The position numbers and the translations under genes were made by a program. This document shows positions 25,709 to 33,974 of a DNA stretch of 50,808 bases, piece after piece; within the stretch, counting starts at the first letter, position 1, and each line of letters opens with the position of its first letter. The notes under the pieces are model-generated. The model had not been told where the DNA came from, made no database searches, and was given only the letters and a program-made list of their open reading frames with translations. Source of the stretch: Stenotrophomonas maltophilia (GTDB lineage Bacteria; Pseudomonadota; Gammaproteobacteria; Xanthomonadales; Xanthomonadaceae). The stretch spans positions 1-50,808 of the forward strand of contig NZ_RXLZ01000040.1 of the NCBI RefSeq assembly GCF_003970865.1. Direction: 5' to 3'.

Positions 25709-26047
25709 TCAACGCACGTCGCGCAGTTCCCAATGGTGGCCGGCCAGCAGGCGCAGGCGCTGCTTGAACACGTCACTGTCGATGCGGGTGGTAGCCACCA
25801 GGTTGATGCGCAGGTCCTTCTGCTCGCCTGTCACGGTGGCGTCCGGATCGGTCACGCCCCACTGCGGTTCCACCGCGTCCGGGTCGGGCTGCTTGGCCTT
25901 CCAGCGCTCGAACAGCGTGCCGCTGCGCAGGGCGTCCTGCAGCTCTTCGGCGAAACCGGCAGCGCCCTGCGAGTGGAAGGACAGGTCAGGGTCATTGCCA
26001 CGGGCCTTGGACGGGTCGGGCAGGCTGATGTGGTACTGCGCAGGCAT
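25709..26047 (-). CDS. Small conserved hypothetical protein
   Basis: The 112-residue soluble protein is not one I recognise. It reads MPAQYHISLPDPSKARGNDP at the start and has FHSQGAAGFAEELQDALRSGTLFERWKAKQPDPDAVEP. It ends with KDLRINLVATTRIDSDVFKQRLRLLAGHHWELRDVR. ATG 26047 has a strong AAGGAGA site. It follows the DegV gene by 77 bp and may share its transcript. The even mix of charged residues and clear ribosome site argue that it is real. Confidence 0.75.
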   Translation of the reverse strand: MPAQYHISLPDPSKARGNDPDLSFHSQGAAGFAEELQDALRSGTLFERWKAKQPDPDAVEPQWGVTDPDATVTGEQKDLRINLVATTRIDSDVFKQRLRLLAGHHWELRDVR

Positions 26048-26124
26048 GGAGTTCTCCTTGAAGTGCGGCAAGGCTGGCACAACCGCGGTGGAATCGATGT
26101 GCAGATTCCGGCCGTGGCCAGCGC

Positions 26125-27066
26125 TCATTCGAACCGATGCGGCCCATCGGCAAAGCCCACGGTGACCGCGCCCTTGCCGACGTTGACCATGCCGGTCAGG
26201 CTCATCACCGATTCGTACACGGTCACGCCATGGGTGGCGCAGACCTCTTTCAGCTGTGCGTAGCCGGGCAGGCTACGCAGCTCGTCCAGCTCACCGCCGT
26301 AGCTGACGCACACCGTCGGTGTCATCAGCCCGGCACGCACGCGCTGGCCGACCACCGCGAACAGCTTCTGCACGGCATTGTCGAATCCCTTGATCTTGGC
26401 CACCGGCCCGGTCTCGCCGCGGTAGCCATGCAGCACCGGCTTGATGTCCAGCGCGCTGCCCAGTGCGGCGCTGAGCAGGCCGACACTGCGGTCGCCCTTG
26501 TGCCGCGCACGCGCGCGCATGTAGTACAGGTCACGGGTGACCATGTAGCCGTGCACGTTGCTGGCCAGTTCCTCCAGCCGCTCACGGATCTGCTGCACGC
26601 TGGCATTGCTGTCGCGCAGGCGCACGGCTTCCACCGCGGTCACCGCCTGGGCAGCGAACAGGTTCTGGGTGTCGAGCACGCGCAGCGCGAACGGCGAGTT
26701 GTAGCCCGCTGCCTGACGCACCGGCTTGTAGTCGTTGAGGATGGCGAAACTGGCCTGCAGCGCGTTGTCGTGGATCGGGCTGCGGGTCTTGGTGATGGTC
26801 ATGCAGAACACGTGGTCGTAATCGATCACCAGCTGCTGCAGGAACAGGTCGCGGATCTGGTTGACGCTGAAGGGGATGGTCTCCGCTTCAGCGCCATGTT
26901 CGGCCACATGCGCGTGCAGGAAACTCAGGGTGGCCTGCTCATCGCGATGATCGGCCAGCACGGCTTCGCCGATCCGTACGGTGATCGGCAGCAGCACGAT
27001 GTTGTGCTCGGCAATGAAGTCCTGCGGCAGGTCGCAGGCCGAGTCGACGACGATTCCGATGCGCAT
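26125..27066 (-). CDS. DegV-family fatty-acid-binding protein
   Basis: The 313-residue product has the DegV opening MRIGIVVDSACDLPQDFIAEHNIVLLPITVRIG and the ligand-cavity motif with ITKTRSPIHDNALQASF. DegV proteins (FakB type in Gram-positives) bind a fatty acid for phosphorylation by a FakA kinase. No kinase gene is nearby. The C terminus (VCVSYGGELDELRSLPGYAQLKE and VNVGKGAVTVGF) is typical. ATG 27066 has GGAGGGGG upstream. Confidence 0.9.
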   Translation of the reverse strand: MRIGIVVDSACDLPQDFIAEHNIVLLPITVRIGEAVLADHRDEQATLSFLHAHVAEHGAEAETIPFSVNQIRDLFLQQLVIDYDHVFCMTITKTRSPIHDNALQASFAILNDYKPVRQAAGYNSPFALRVLDTQNLFAAQAVTAVEAVRLRDSNASVQQIRERLEELASNVHGYMVTRDLYYMRARARHKGDRSVGLLSAALGSALDIKPVLHGYRGETGPVAKIKGFDNAVQKLFAVVGQRVRAGLMTPTVCVSYGGELDELRSLPGYAQLKEVCATHGVTVYESVMSLTGMVNVGKGAVTVGFADGPHRFE

Positions 27067-27126
27067 CCGCGGCTCCCCCTCCAGGGCGGTTGTAGGTTCG
27101 GAAACGTGAAATCTATCTCAAAATCT

Positions 27127-27157
27127 GGCGTGGCGCGCGAGGGAAACGCGCCACGCC
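27127..27157 (-). terminator. Terminator after the HCCA-isomerase-like gene
   Basis: An 11-bp perfect stem (27127-27137 with 27147-27157) is followed on the minus strand by AGATTTTGAG. It ends the three-gene amidohydrolase/isomerase transcript just after the last stop codon. Confidence 0.7.
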
Positions 27158-27161
27158 CTGT

Positions 27162-27794
27162 TCAGCGACTGCGCTGCACCGCCACCGGCAGGTTGGTCAG
27201 GCGCTGCCATTCGGGTTGCCGCAGCAGGCCCGGGTCGGCCAGCACCGCTGCCATCAGCGGGTGCGCGTCGTTGCCCCAGAACAGCTCGTCATCAATGGCC
27301 AGGGTCGGCACACCGAACACCCCGGTGCCAATTGCGGCCTCGGTGTTGCGGCGCAGCTGCTCCTTGACCGCCGGGTCGGCGATGGCGCTGGCGACATCGT
27401 CAATACCGAGCTGGGCGGCCGGTTCGCGCAGGGCCTCGGCGCTGTCACCGGCGTGGCCATCGCGCCAGATCCAGTCGAACAGCACGTCCACCGCCTGCAC
27501 GCTGGCACCGGCGGCCAGGCACAGGCGCAGGGCGGACAGCGGGTTGAACGGATGGCCGGGCGGGAACCGCAGCGGTGTGCCCTCGGTCTGCGCGGTCCAC
27601 AGCAGCTGGCGGTAGATGAAGCGGCGCTTGGCCGGAATCTCGGCAGGCCCGAGGTTGCCCAGGTGATGCAGCACCGCACCGAAGGCGATCGGCACGGTCT
27701 GGATCTGCGCGAACTGCGGCAACTGCTTCAGCTTCTGCCAGTGCAGGTAGGAATAGGGCGAGATGAAGTCGAAGTACCAGCGCAGCGTCGCCAT
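27162..27794 (-). CDS. 2-hydroxychromene-2-carboxylate isomerase/DsbA-family oxidoreductase
   Basis: The 210-residue thioredoxin-fold protein begins MATLRWYFDFISPYSYLHWQ, the HCCA isomerase/kappa-GST signature with the catalytic-type Ser in FISPYS. It has GTGVFGVPTLAIDDELFWGNDAHPLM at the C-terminal cis-proline side. Family members isomerise 2-hydroxychromene-2-carboxylate with glutathione or are DsbA-like FrnE proteins. No aromatic-degradation gene is nearby. ATG 27794 has GAGGACA upstream. It is 20 bp after the amidohydrolase-like gene, so it belongs to that transcript. Confidence 0.88.
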   Translation of the reverse strand: MATLRWYFDFISPYSYLHWQKLKQLPQFAQIQTVPIAFGAVLHHLGNLGPAEIPAKRRFIYRQLLWTAQTEGTPLRFPPGHPFNPLSALRLCLAAGASVQAVDVLFDWIWRDGHAGDSAEALREPAAQLGIDDVASAIADPAVKEQLRRNTEAAIGTGVFGVPTLAIDDELFWGNDAHPLMAAVLADPGLLRQPEWQRLTNLPVAVQRSR

Positions 27795-27814
27795 CGGTGT
27801 GTCCTCGTGTGCGG

Positions 27815-29098
27815 TCAGGGCTGCGCGTTGCGCTGCAGGTAGCGATCGCGCAGTTCGGTCTGGCGCGAGCGCATCGGCATCGCACGGCCACCCAGCCAGA
27901 CCTGCTCGGCATAATGCGCCACGTCCAGCGGATCGCCCTCCCACAGCACCAGGTCGGCACGCTTGCCGGGCTCGATGCTGCCGATCTGGTCGGCCACCCC
28001 GAACGCCTGTGCAGGCACCCGGGTCAGCCCGGCCAGGCCATCGGCCCACGGCAGGCCGTTGGCCACCGCGTTGCCGGCCAGCTGGCGCATCTTGCGCGCG
28101 TTGTGGGTGGCGTCGCCGCGCTGCACGAAGGAAACCGCCACGCCGGCACGCTGCAGGCGCGCGGCATTTTCCAGGGTGGCACCGAGCTGGTCGAAGCTGG
28201 CCGGCAGGTTGGCCAGCACGTCGACGAACACCGGCACGTGCGCAGCGGCCAGCTCCGGCGCCACCTGCCACGCTTCGCTGGCACCGGCGATGGCGATCTT
28301 CACCTTTTCGCGGGCGGCCCAGCGCAGCAGCTGGCGGATGTCGGCGGCGCGATCCACCTCCACCACGATGCGGCCCTGGCCGGCCAGATAGCGGCTGAGC
28401 GTGCGGCGCCCGGCCGGCGTCAGCAGCGCATGCGGCGAGTCCGCCGCGACCTGTCCGCGTGCTTCGTCGATCATCTGCTGCAGCAGCATCCATTGCGCGG
28501 CGCGCGAATGCCCGGTCAGTTCGGAGGCTGCCGCGCCGATGCGCAGGAACAGGGCACGCGGTCCGATCGGGTCGGCGCTGCCGTCCAGCCGCATCACGCC
28601 GCCCTGGCCCGCCACGAAACCACCGCCGGTGGCGGCCCCCAATGCAGTGAAGCCGATGCCTTCCAGGCGCGTGACCGGAATCAGCACCGAGGCCGGGTTG
28701 TAGGCGAGCGTGACGTCGAATTCCGGGCGCAGCGGCTGCTCGCCGAGCTTCAACGAACTGTCCACCGTGCTTGATTCACCCGAGACCTCTTCGATACCGG
28801 TTTCGGTGATGCCGCCGAACAGGGCCGGTGTCAGCGGCCGACCGTTGGCTTCGACCACGGTGGCGCCAGCGGGCGCTGACAGGCCGGTGCCCACCGCACG
28901 GATGATGCCGCCCTGCACCAGCACGTCCGCGTTCTGCAGGCTGCCGCGCGCGCTGGCCGTATGCACCGTCGCGTTGCGCACCAGCAGGTCCTGTGCCTGT
29001 GCGGATGCCGAGAGGCAGGCCAGCACCATGACAGTAGAGCCGAGCCATGCCCGGCTGCCCTTCGCGGCAGACTGCGCCAACTGCTTGAGCACCATCAT
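27815..29098 (-). CDS. Exported amidohydrolase-like protein lacking the metal-binding HxH motif
   Basis: This 427-residue protein has a signal peptide (GSTVMVLACLSASAQAQ) and the composite fold of the urease-like amidohydrolase superfamily. It has QDLLVRNATVHTASARGSLQNADVLVQGGIIRAVG at the start and GSIEPGKRADLVLWEGDPLDVAHYAEQVWLGG at the end. Where the family reads GLIDxHxH it has LFGGITETGIEE, and no HxH is seen. The usual metal site appears to be lost. It overlaps the preceding true amidohydrolase by one base (TGATG) with AGGAGGT upstream. It may be an accessory or catalytically inactive partner. Confidence 0.87.
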   Translation of the reverse strand: MMVLKQLAQSAAKGSRAWLGSTVMVLACLSASAQAQDLLVRNATVHTASARGSLQNADVLVQGGIIRAVGTGLSAPAGATVVEANGRPLTPALFGGITETGIEEVSGESSTVDSSLKLGEQPLRPEFDVTLAYNPASVLIPVTRLEGIGFTALGAATGGGFVAGQGGVMRLDGSADPIGPRALFLRIGAAASELTGHSRAAQWMLLQQMIDEARGQVAADSPHALLTPAGRRTLSRYLAGQGRIVVEVDRAADIRQLLRWAAREKVKIAIAGASEAWQVAPELAAAHVPVFVDVLANLPASFDQLGATLENAARLQRAGVAVSFVQRGDATHNARKMRQLAGNAVANGLPWADGLAGLTRVPAQAFGVADQIGSIEPGKRADLVLWEGDPLDVAHYAEQVWLGGRAMPMRSRQTELRDRYLQRNAQP

Positions 29099-30507
29099 CA
29101 GCGCACCTCCTGGCCAAGCTGGAAATCAGAACGCGGCGTCGCTGCCGGTGCGCTGCGGTCGTACAGCCTGCGGCCATCAATGAAGACCTGCTCGGCCAGC
29201 GCATACGAACTGAAGGGGTTGCCGTTCCAGACCACGACGTCGGCCATCTTGCCGGCCTCCAGGGTGCCGGTCTGGCCTTCAATGCCCAGCGCCTTGGCGG
29301 CGTTGGCAGTCATCCAGGTGATGGCGTGCTCGGGCGTGATCTCCGGCATGCGCGCGCGGCGCGCGGACGCCATCACCTTGGCCGCTTCCTGGTTCAGGCG
29401 CTGGATGCCTTCGGGTGAATCGGAGTGGACGATGGCGCAGCTGTTCTTCGGCCGGTCGACCAGCGCGATGTTCTCCGGAATGCCGTCGAAGGCTTCCATC
29501 TTGAAGCCCCACCAGTCGGCCCATAGTGCGCCGCAGACGCCGTCGGCGGCCAGCCGGTCGGCCAGCTTGTAGGCCTCCACGCCGTGGTGGAAGGCGGCCA
29601 CCTTGAAGCCGAATTCCTTGGCCAGATCGAGCATGGTGGCCATCTCGTCGGCGCGGTAGCAGTGGATGTGCACGCGGATGTCGCCTTCGATCGCGCCGGC
29701 CAGCGTGTCCAGCTTGAGATCGCGCTTGCCGCCGGCATCACCGGCGCTGTCGCCCTTGTCGCTGCCGAACCAGCCCTTGCGCTTGGCCGGCTTGGGTTTG
29801 TTCTTGGCGATGTAGTCGGCGGCATCAATGAAGGCGGCACGGTAGCCGGCCACGTTGCCCATCCGCGTGGCCGGGGTCACGCCCTTGCCTTCGCCATAGA
29901 CCCGCTTGGGGTTCTCGCCGCAGGCCATTTTCAGGCCCCACGGCGCACCGGGGAACTTCATCGCCTGGTAGGTGATGGCCGGTACGTTCTTCAGGGTCAC
30001 GCCACGGCCACCGACCAGGTTGGCCGAGCCCGGCAGCACCTGCATGCTGGTCACGCCGCCGGCCAGCGCGGTAGCGAAGCCCGGGTCCTGCGGCCACACC
30101 GAGTGTTCGGCCCAGACGTTGGCGGTGACCGGCGCGGTCATCTCGTTGCCGTCGCTGTGCGCGCCGACGCCGGGGCTGGGGTACACGCCCAGGTGCGAGT
30201 GCACGTCGATCAGGCCGGGGGTGACCCACTTGCCCTGCGCATCGATGCGGGTGACACCGGCATCGGCCTGCAGCTGGCGGCCGACGGCGACGATGCGGCC
30301 CTCGCGCAGCAGCACGTCGGCATTGTCCAGGCGCTGGCCGGTGCCGGTCAGCACGGTGGCGTTCTGGATCAGCACCGGCGCATCGGGATGGGCCTGGTAG
30401 GTGCTGGGGTAGGGATCGGCGACGAAGCGCGAGGCGCCCACCGCCGGAGCCGTGCTCAATGAAAGCAGTGCCAGGGCTACCCCGGCGCGCAACAACGTCG
30501 ATGCCAT
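29098..30507 (-). CDS. Exported metal-dependent amidohydrolase
   Basis: This 469-residue protein has a signal peptide (GVALALLSLSTAPAVGA) and the metal-site motif GLIDVHSHLGVYPSPGVGAHSDGNE. It also has VHIHCYRADEM, FHHGVEAYKLAD and VHSDSPEGIQRL, supplying the further His/Asp ligands expected in imidazolonepropionase/dihydroorotase-like enzymes. Substrate unknown; periplasmic members often act on peptides or cyclic amides. ATG 30507 has AGGGGAA upstream. It starts the operon with the HxH-less paralogue and the isomerase-like gene. Confidence 0.92.
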   Translation of the reverse strand: MASTLLRAGVALALLSLSTAPAVGASRFVADPYPSTYQAHPDAPVLIQNATVLTGTGQRLDNADVLLREGRIVAVGRQLQADAGVTRIDAQGKWVTPGLIDVHSHLGVYPSPGVGAHSDGNEMTAPVTANVWAEHSVWPQDPGFATALAGGVTSMQVLPGSANLVGGRGVTLKNVPAITYQAMKFPGAPWGLKMACGENPKRVYGEGKGVTPATRMGNVAGYRAAFIDAADYIAKNKPKPAKRKGWFGSDKGDSAGDAGGKRDLKLDTLAGAIEGDIRVHIHCYRADEMATMLDLAKEFGFKVAAFHHGVEAYKLADRLAADGVCGALWADWWGFKMEAFDGIPENIALVDRPKNSCAIVHSDSPEGIQRLNQEAAKVMASARRARMPEITPEHAITWMTANAAKALGIEGQTGTLEAGKMADVVVWNGNPFSSYALAEQVFIDGRRLYDRSAPAATPRSDFQLGQEVR

Positions 30508-30659
30508 GCAGTTCCCCTTGCAGCCTGGTCCAACCGTCGACGCTAGCCCGGAGGCGGCGGGCTTGCCAAGTGACCTTCTTCACAGGCCTGCCGACGGTGG
30601 CTCGACGGCACCGGCCGGGTGGCTGAAAATACCCGGTCCCCCGCCGTACCGGACCGCCC

Positions 30660-31436
30660 ATGAAGAGCAAGCAGGAAATCGTCGACAACTGGCTGCCCCG
30701 GTATACCGGCGTGCCTCTGGACCAGTTCGGCCAGCACATCCTGCTGACCAACTTCGGGGGCTACCTGCATACGTTCTCCGAGCTGACCGGCGCGCCGGTC
30801 ATCGGCCTGGACCGGCCGATGGCCAGTGCCACCATCGATGGCATCACCATGATCAACTTCGGCATGGGCAGCCCCAATGCCGCGATCATCATGGACCTGC
30901 TGTCGGCGGTGATGCCCAAGGCGGTGCTGTTCCTGGGCAAGTGCGGTGGCCTCAAGCGCAAGAACCAGCTGGGCGACCTGGTGCTGCCGATCGCTGCGAT
31001 CCGTGGCGAGGGTACCTCGGGCGATTACCTGCCGCCGGAAGTTCCGGCGTTGCCGGCGTTCGCGCTGCAGCGTGCGGTCTCGACCATGATCCGCGACCTC
31101 GGCCACGACTACTGGACCGGCACCGTCTACACCACCAACCGCCGGGTATGGGAACACGACGAGGCCTTCAAGGAACGGCTGCGGGCGATGCGCTGCATGG
31201 CCATCGACATGGAAACGGCCACGGTGTTCGCCGCCGGCTTCGCCAACCACATCCCCAGTGGCGCGCTGCTGCTGGTCTCGGACCAGCCGATGATCCCCGA
31301 TGGGGTCAAGACCGAAGCCTCCGATGCCAAGGTCAGCTCCCAGTTCGTGGAAAACCATATCCAGATCGGTATCGAGGCGCTTAAGCTTATCCGGCGCAAC
31401 GGCAAGTCGGTCCGCCACCTGCGCTTCGACGAATGA
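30660..31436 (+). CDS. amn: AMP nucleosidase, short form
   Basis: It hydrolyses AMP to adenine and ribose 5-phosphate. The 258-residue product has the nucleoside-phosphorylase fold: MINFGMGSPNAAIIMDLL, FLGKCGGLKRKNQLGDLVLPIAAIRGEGTS and CMAIDMETATVFAAGFA. It lacks the N-terminal regulatory half of the E. coli enzyme (about 480 residues), so it belongs to the short clade. The gene for a DUF924 protein follows after 43 bp on the same strand. The upstream region is short, with no strong ribosome site. Confidence 0.9.
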   Translation: MKSKQEIVDNWLPRYTGVPLDQFGQHILLTNFGGYLHTFSELTGAPVIGLDRPMASATIDGITMINFGMGSPNAAIIMDLLSAVMPKAVLFLGKCGGLKRKNQLGDLVLPIAAIRGEGTSGDYLPPEVPALPAFALQRAVSTMIRDLGHDYWTGTVYTTNRRVWEHDEAFKERLRAMRCMAIDMETATVFAAGFANHIPSGALLLVSDQPMIPDGVKTEASDAKVSSQFVENHIQIGIEALKLIRRNGKSVRHLRFDE

Positions 31437-31479
31437 TGATGAAGGCCGGGCGCGGGGCGTCCGGGCCTGGGAGTAGGTA

Positions 31480-32019
31480 ATGGACGTTGCCGCGCAAGTG
31501 GTGGAATTCTGGAAGGAGGCGGGCCCTGCGAAGTGGTTCGCCCGCGACGACGCGTTCGACGCGCAGTTCCGCCAGTTGTTTCTGGATGAGCATTTCGCCG
31601 CCGCTTCGCGCGGGCGCGAGCATTGGCTGGGCAGTGCCGAAGGGGCGCTGGCCCTGATGCTGCTGCTGGATCAGTTCCCGCGCAACTGCTTCCGGGGCAC
31701 TGCCCATTCCTACGCCACCGATGGCCTGGCCCGGCATTACGCCATGCGCGCCATCGAGGAAGGCCTGGACCTGCAGCTGGTGCCGAAGCTGCGCGCCTTC
31801 ATCTACCTGCCGTTCGAGCACTCCGAGGACCCGCTGGACCAGGACCGCTCGGTGGCGATGTTCGACGTGCTGGGTGACAAGGAATACCTGCAGTACGCCG
31901 AACTGCACCGCGACATCATCCGCCGCTTCGGGCGCTTCCCGCATCGCAACGCCGTGCTGGGCCGCATCCCCACGCCGGAAGAACTGGACTACCTGGCCGA
32001 AGGCGGGTTCGCCGGCTAA
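31480..32019 (+). CDS. DUF924 family protein
   Basis: This 179-residue helical protein shows DUF924 features: VVEFWKEAGPAKWFARDDAFDAQFR, then ALALMLLLDQFPRNCFRGTAHSYATDGLARHYA and LPFEHSEDPLDQDRSVAMFD. It ends with GRFPHRNAVLGR and a short LDYLAEGGFAG tail. The fold is like a tetratricopeptide; function is unknown. ATG 31480 has GGAGTAGGT just upstream. It ends next to a large inverted-repeat terminator. Confidence 0.88.
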   Translation: MDVAAQVVEFWKEAGPAKWFARDDAFDAQFRQLFLDEHFAAASRGREHWLGSAEGALALMLLLDQFPRNCFRGTAHSYATDGLARHYAMRAIEEGLDLQLVPKLRAFIYLPFEHSEDPLDQDRSVAMFDVLGDKEYLQYAELHRDIIRRFGRFPHRNAVLGRIPTPEELDYLAEGGFAG

Positions 32020-32088
32020 GAAAAAGGGGACGGAGGGGATTAAGTCGTTTATGGCACAAACGACTTAATCCCCTCCGTCCCCTTTTTC
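32020..32088. terminator. 31-bp perfect inverted repeat, bidirectional terminator
   Basis: Arms 32020-32050 and 32058-32088 are perfectly complementary around a 7-nt loop. They begin GAAAAAGGGG and end CCCCTTTTTC, so each strand has an A tract, GC stem and T tract. It directly follows the DUF924 stop and precedes the convergent glutaredoxin gene, so it can end both. The arm is far longer than a normal terminator and looks like a dispersed repeat. Confidence 0.88.
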
Positions 32089-32096
32089 AGTGCCGA

Positions 32097-33023
32097 TCAG
32101 TACTTCGGCACGCCGTTGTCGACCTCTTCGGACCAGGCGTTGATGCCGCCGGTGACGTTGAATACCTTGGTGAAGCCCAGTGCACGGAACTGCTCGGCAG
32201 CCTGTGCGCTGCGGCCGCCGTGGTGGCACATGAAGGCCAGCGCGGTGTCCTTCGGCAGGGCTTCCAGCGCGGCGCGGCCGTTGCCATCGAAGCTCTTGAA
32301 CGGCACGCCCACGGCGGCGATCTCGCGCTCGTCGGCCGGGCGCACGTCCACCAGGGTGATGTTGCCGGCACGCACCAGGTCATCGGCATCGCGCACGCTG
32401 ATTTCCTGTACCGGCTTCGGCGCGTTCGGGTTGTCGATGGCCAGGCCCTTGCCGCGGATGTCGTCCACCCAGTCGATGGTGATGCCGTTGGCGCGACGCG
32501 CGCTGGCCAGGTCGAACTGCACGCGCAGGCCGTTGGACTCGGCGGCAATCGCGCCTTCGTCGTGCGGGGCCAGCTGGAAGTTCGGCTGGAAGCCGGCGTC
32601 GATGCTCAGCTGCAGGGCGGCGCCCGGGGCGTCGGCCAGCGCGCCCTTGAGCATTTCCACGGCGGCCGGGGTCACGGTGATGCTCGGCGGGGTGCGGTCC
32701 GGTGCGGCCAGGCCCAGCACGCTGCTCAGCTCGCCGCTGGCGGCCATCTGCAGCACGATGTCGCTGCCGCCGACCAGTTCGCCGTCGATGTACAGCTGCG
32801 GGATGGTCGGCCAGTCGCCGTAGGCCTTGATGCCTTCACGGATTTCCTGGTCGGCCAGCACGTTGACGTGGGCGAACTCGACGCCGAGGTCCTGCAGGGC
32901 GCCCACGGCCTTGGCCGAGAAACCACACTGCGGCATCGACGGCTGGCCCTTCATGAACAGCACGACGCGGTTGGCGTTGAGGATGGATTCGATGCGCGAA
33001 CGCAGGGCGGGATCGAGGGACAT
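32097..33023 (-). CDS. Monothiol glutaredoxin / A-type-like / rhodanese fusion
   Basis: The 308-residue product has three domains. Residues 1-105 form a Grx4-type monothiol glutaredoxin with CGFS at 33-36 and the glutathione site WPTIPQLYIDGELVGGSDI. Residues 113-200 resemble an A-type iron-sulphur carrier (ITVTPAAVEMLKGAL to GLAIDNPNAP) but have no cysteine, so cluster binding in that part is unlikely. Residues 203-308 are a rhodanese with active loop CHHGGRS (Cys266). Grx4 proteins carry [2Fe-2S] clusters. The rhodanese could supply sulphur. ATG 33023 gives the family N terminus. Confidence 0.92.
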   Translation of the reverse strand: MSLDPALRSRIESILNANRVVLFMKGQPSMPQCGFSAKAVGALQDLGVEFAHVNVLADQEIREGIKAYGDWPTIPQLYIDGELVGGSDIVLQMAASGELSSVLGLAAPDRTPPSITVTPAAVEMLKGALADAPGAALQLSIDAGFQPNFQLAPHDEGAIAAESNGLRVQFDLASARRANGITIDWVDDIRGKGLAIDNPNAPKPVQEISVRDADDLVRAGNITLVDVRPADEREIAAVGVPFKSFDGNGRAALEALPKDTALAFMCHHGGRSAQAAEQFRALGFTKVFNVTGGINAWSEEVDNGVPKY

Positions 33024-33082
33024 GGACGTCGGGTTTCCGGGAATTCGAATCATCAATTCTAACCCCCATGGCATCATGGGGG

Positions 33083-33862
33083 ATGAGCAACGCAGGAACA
33101 TTGCATCGCATCCCGGCCCACCCCTGGCGCTGGCTGCCCTGGCTGGTGGCGTCGCAGCTGGCCGTGATCCTGATCTGGGTGCTGGCGGGCTGGCAGTGGG
33201 GCCTGCCGCTGATGGCGGCCAGCCACGCAGTGTTCATGGTGCCGGTGTTCCTGCCCAACAGCCGCTTCTATGCGCCGGTGCTGAGCCGGCTGCCGGAGGC
33301 CGGCAACACGGTATGGCTGACCATCGATGACGGCCCCGGCCCGGAAACCCTCGCTGTGCTCGACCTGCTGGACCGCCACCAGGCGCGCGTCACCTTCTTC
33401 CTGGTGGGGGAACGTGCGCTGGCGCAGCCGGAACTGGTGACCGAGATCCTGCGCCGTGGCCACGACCTGGGCAATCACAGCCACAGCCATCCGCAGGCAC
33501 GCTTCTGGCGGCTGGGCCCGGCCGCGATGCGTGCCGAGATCGAAGGCTGCCAGCACGCGCTGCAGTCCCTGAGCGGCCATCCAGTGCGCTGGTACCGCTC
33601 GGTGGTGGGCATGACCAATCCGTTCGTGGCGCCGGTGTTGAAGACCCAGGGCCTGCTGCGCGTGGGCTGGAGTGCCCGTGGCTACGACGGGGTGGGCTGC
33701 ACGCCGGACGGCGTGCTGGCACGGCTGCTGCCTGACCTGCGCCCGGGCGCCATCGTGCTGCTGCACGAAGGTGCCGCCCATGGCCACAATCGGGTGATCA
33801 TCGAGCGTGTGCTGCAGGCGCTGGACGAGCGCGGGTTGAAGGCCCAGCTGCCGGCCCTGTAA
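33083..33862 (+). CDS. Membrane-anchored polysaccharide deacetylase (NodB homology)
   Basis: The product is 259 residues. An N-terminal membrane segment pair (about 15-58) is followed by a NodB domain with TIDDGPGPETLAVLDLL (Asp82, Asp83), FFLVGERAL, GHDLGNHSHSHPQA (metal His 132 and 136) and a C-terminal PGAIVLLHEG. Such enzymes remove N- or O-acetyl groups from envelope polysaccharides. ATG 33083 is preferred (GGGGG upstream); ATG 33068 would add five residues and could be leaderless. The glutaredoxin fusion is divergent. Confidence 0.88.
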   Translation: MSNAGTLHRIPAHPWRWLPWLVASQLAVILIWVLAGWQWGLPLMAASHAVFMVPVFLPNSRFYAPVLSRLPEAGNTVWLTIDDGPGPETLAVLDLLDRHQARVTFFLVGERALAQPELVTEILRRGHDLGNHSHSHPQARFWRLGPAAMRAEIEGCQHALQSLSGHPVRWYRSVVGMTNPFVAPVLKTQGLLRVGWSARGYDGVGCTPDGVLARLLPDLRPGAIVLLHEGAAHGHNRVIIERVLQALDERGLKAQLPAL

Positions 33863-33889
33863 CTCCGGGTTCTGGTCGCTTGGAGCAGC

Positions 33890-33973
33890 CGAGCATGGGC
33901 TCGACTCCACCACGTATGCCATCCACGCATGGCGAGGGTCTACCGCAACAGCACAGCCGAGTGTGGGCTCGGC
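33890..33973. repeat. Cluster of REP-like hairpins
   Basis: CGAGC-ATGG-GCTCG (33890-33903), then GCCATCCACGCATGGC near 33918-33933, and GCCGAG-TGTGGG-CTCGGC (33956-33973). They fill the gap between the convergent deacetylase and methyltransferase genes. Confidence 0.65.
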
Positions 33974-33974
33974 T

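Noticed and set aside
27162..28493. A long minus-strand frame that looked like an N-terminal extension or fusion of the HCCA-isomerase-like protein
   Set aside because: The extra part is Arg/Gly/Ala-rich and overlaps the amidohydrolase-like gene in another phase. ATG 27794 with GAGGACA gives the family start.
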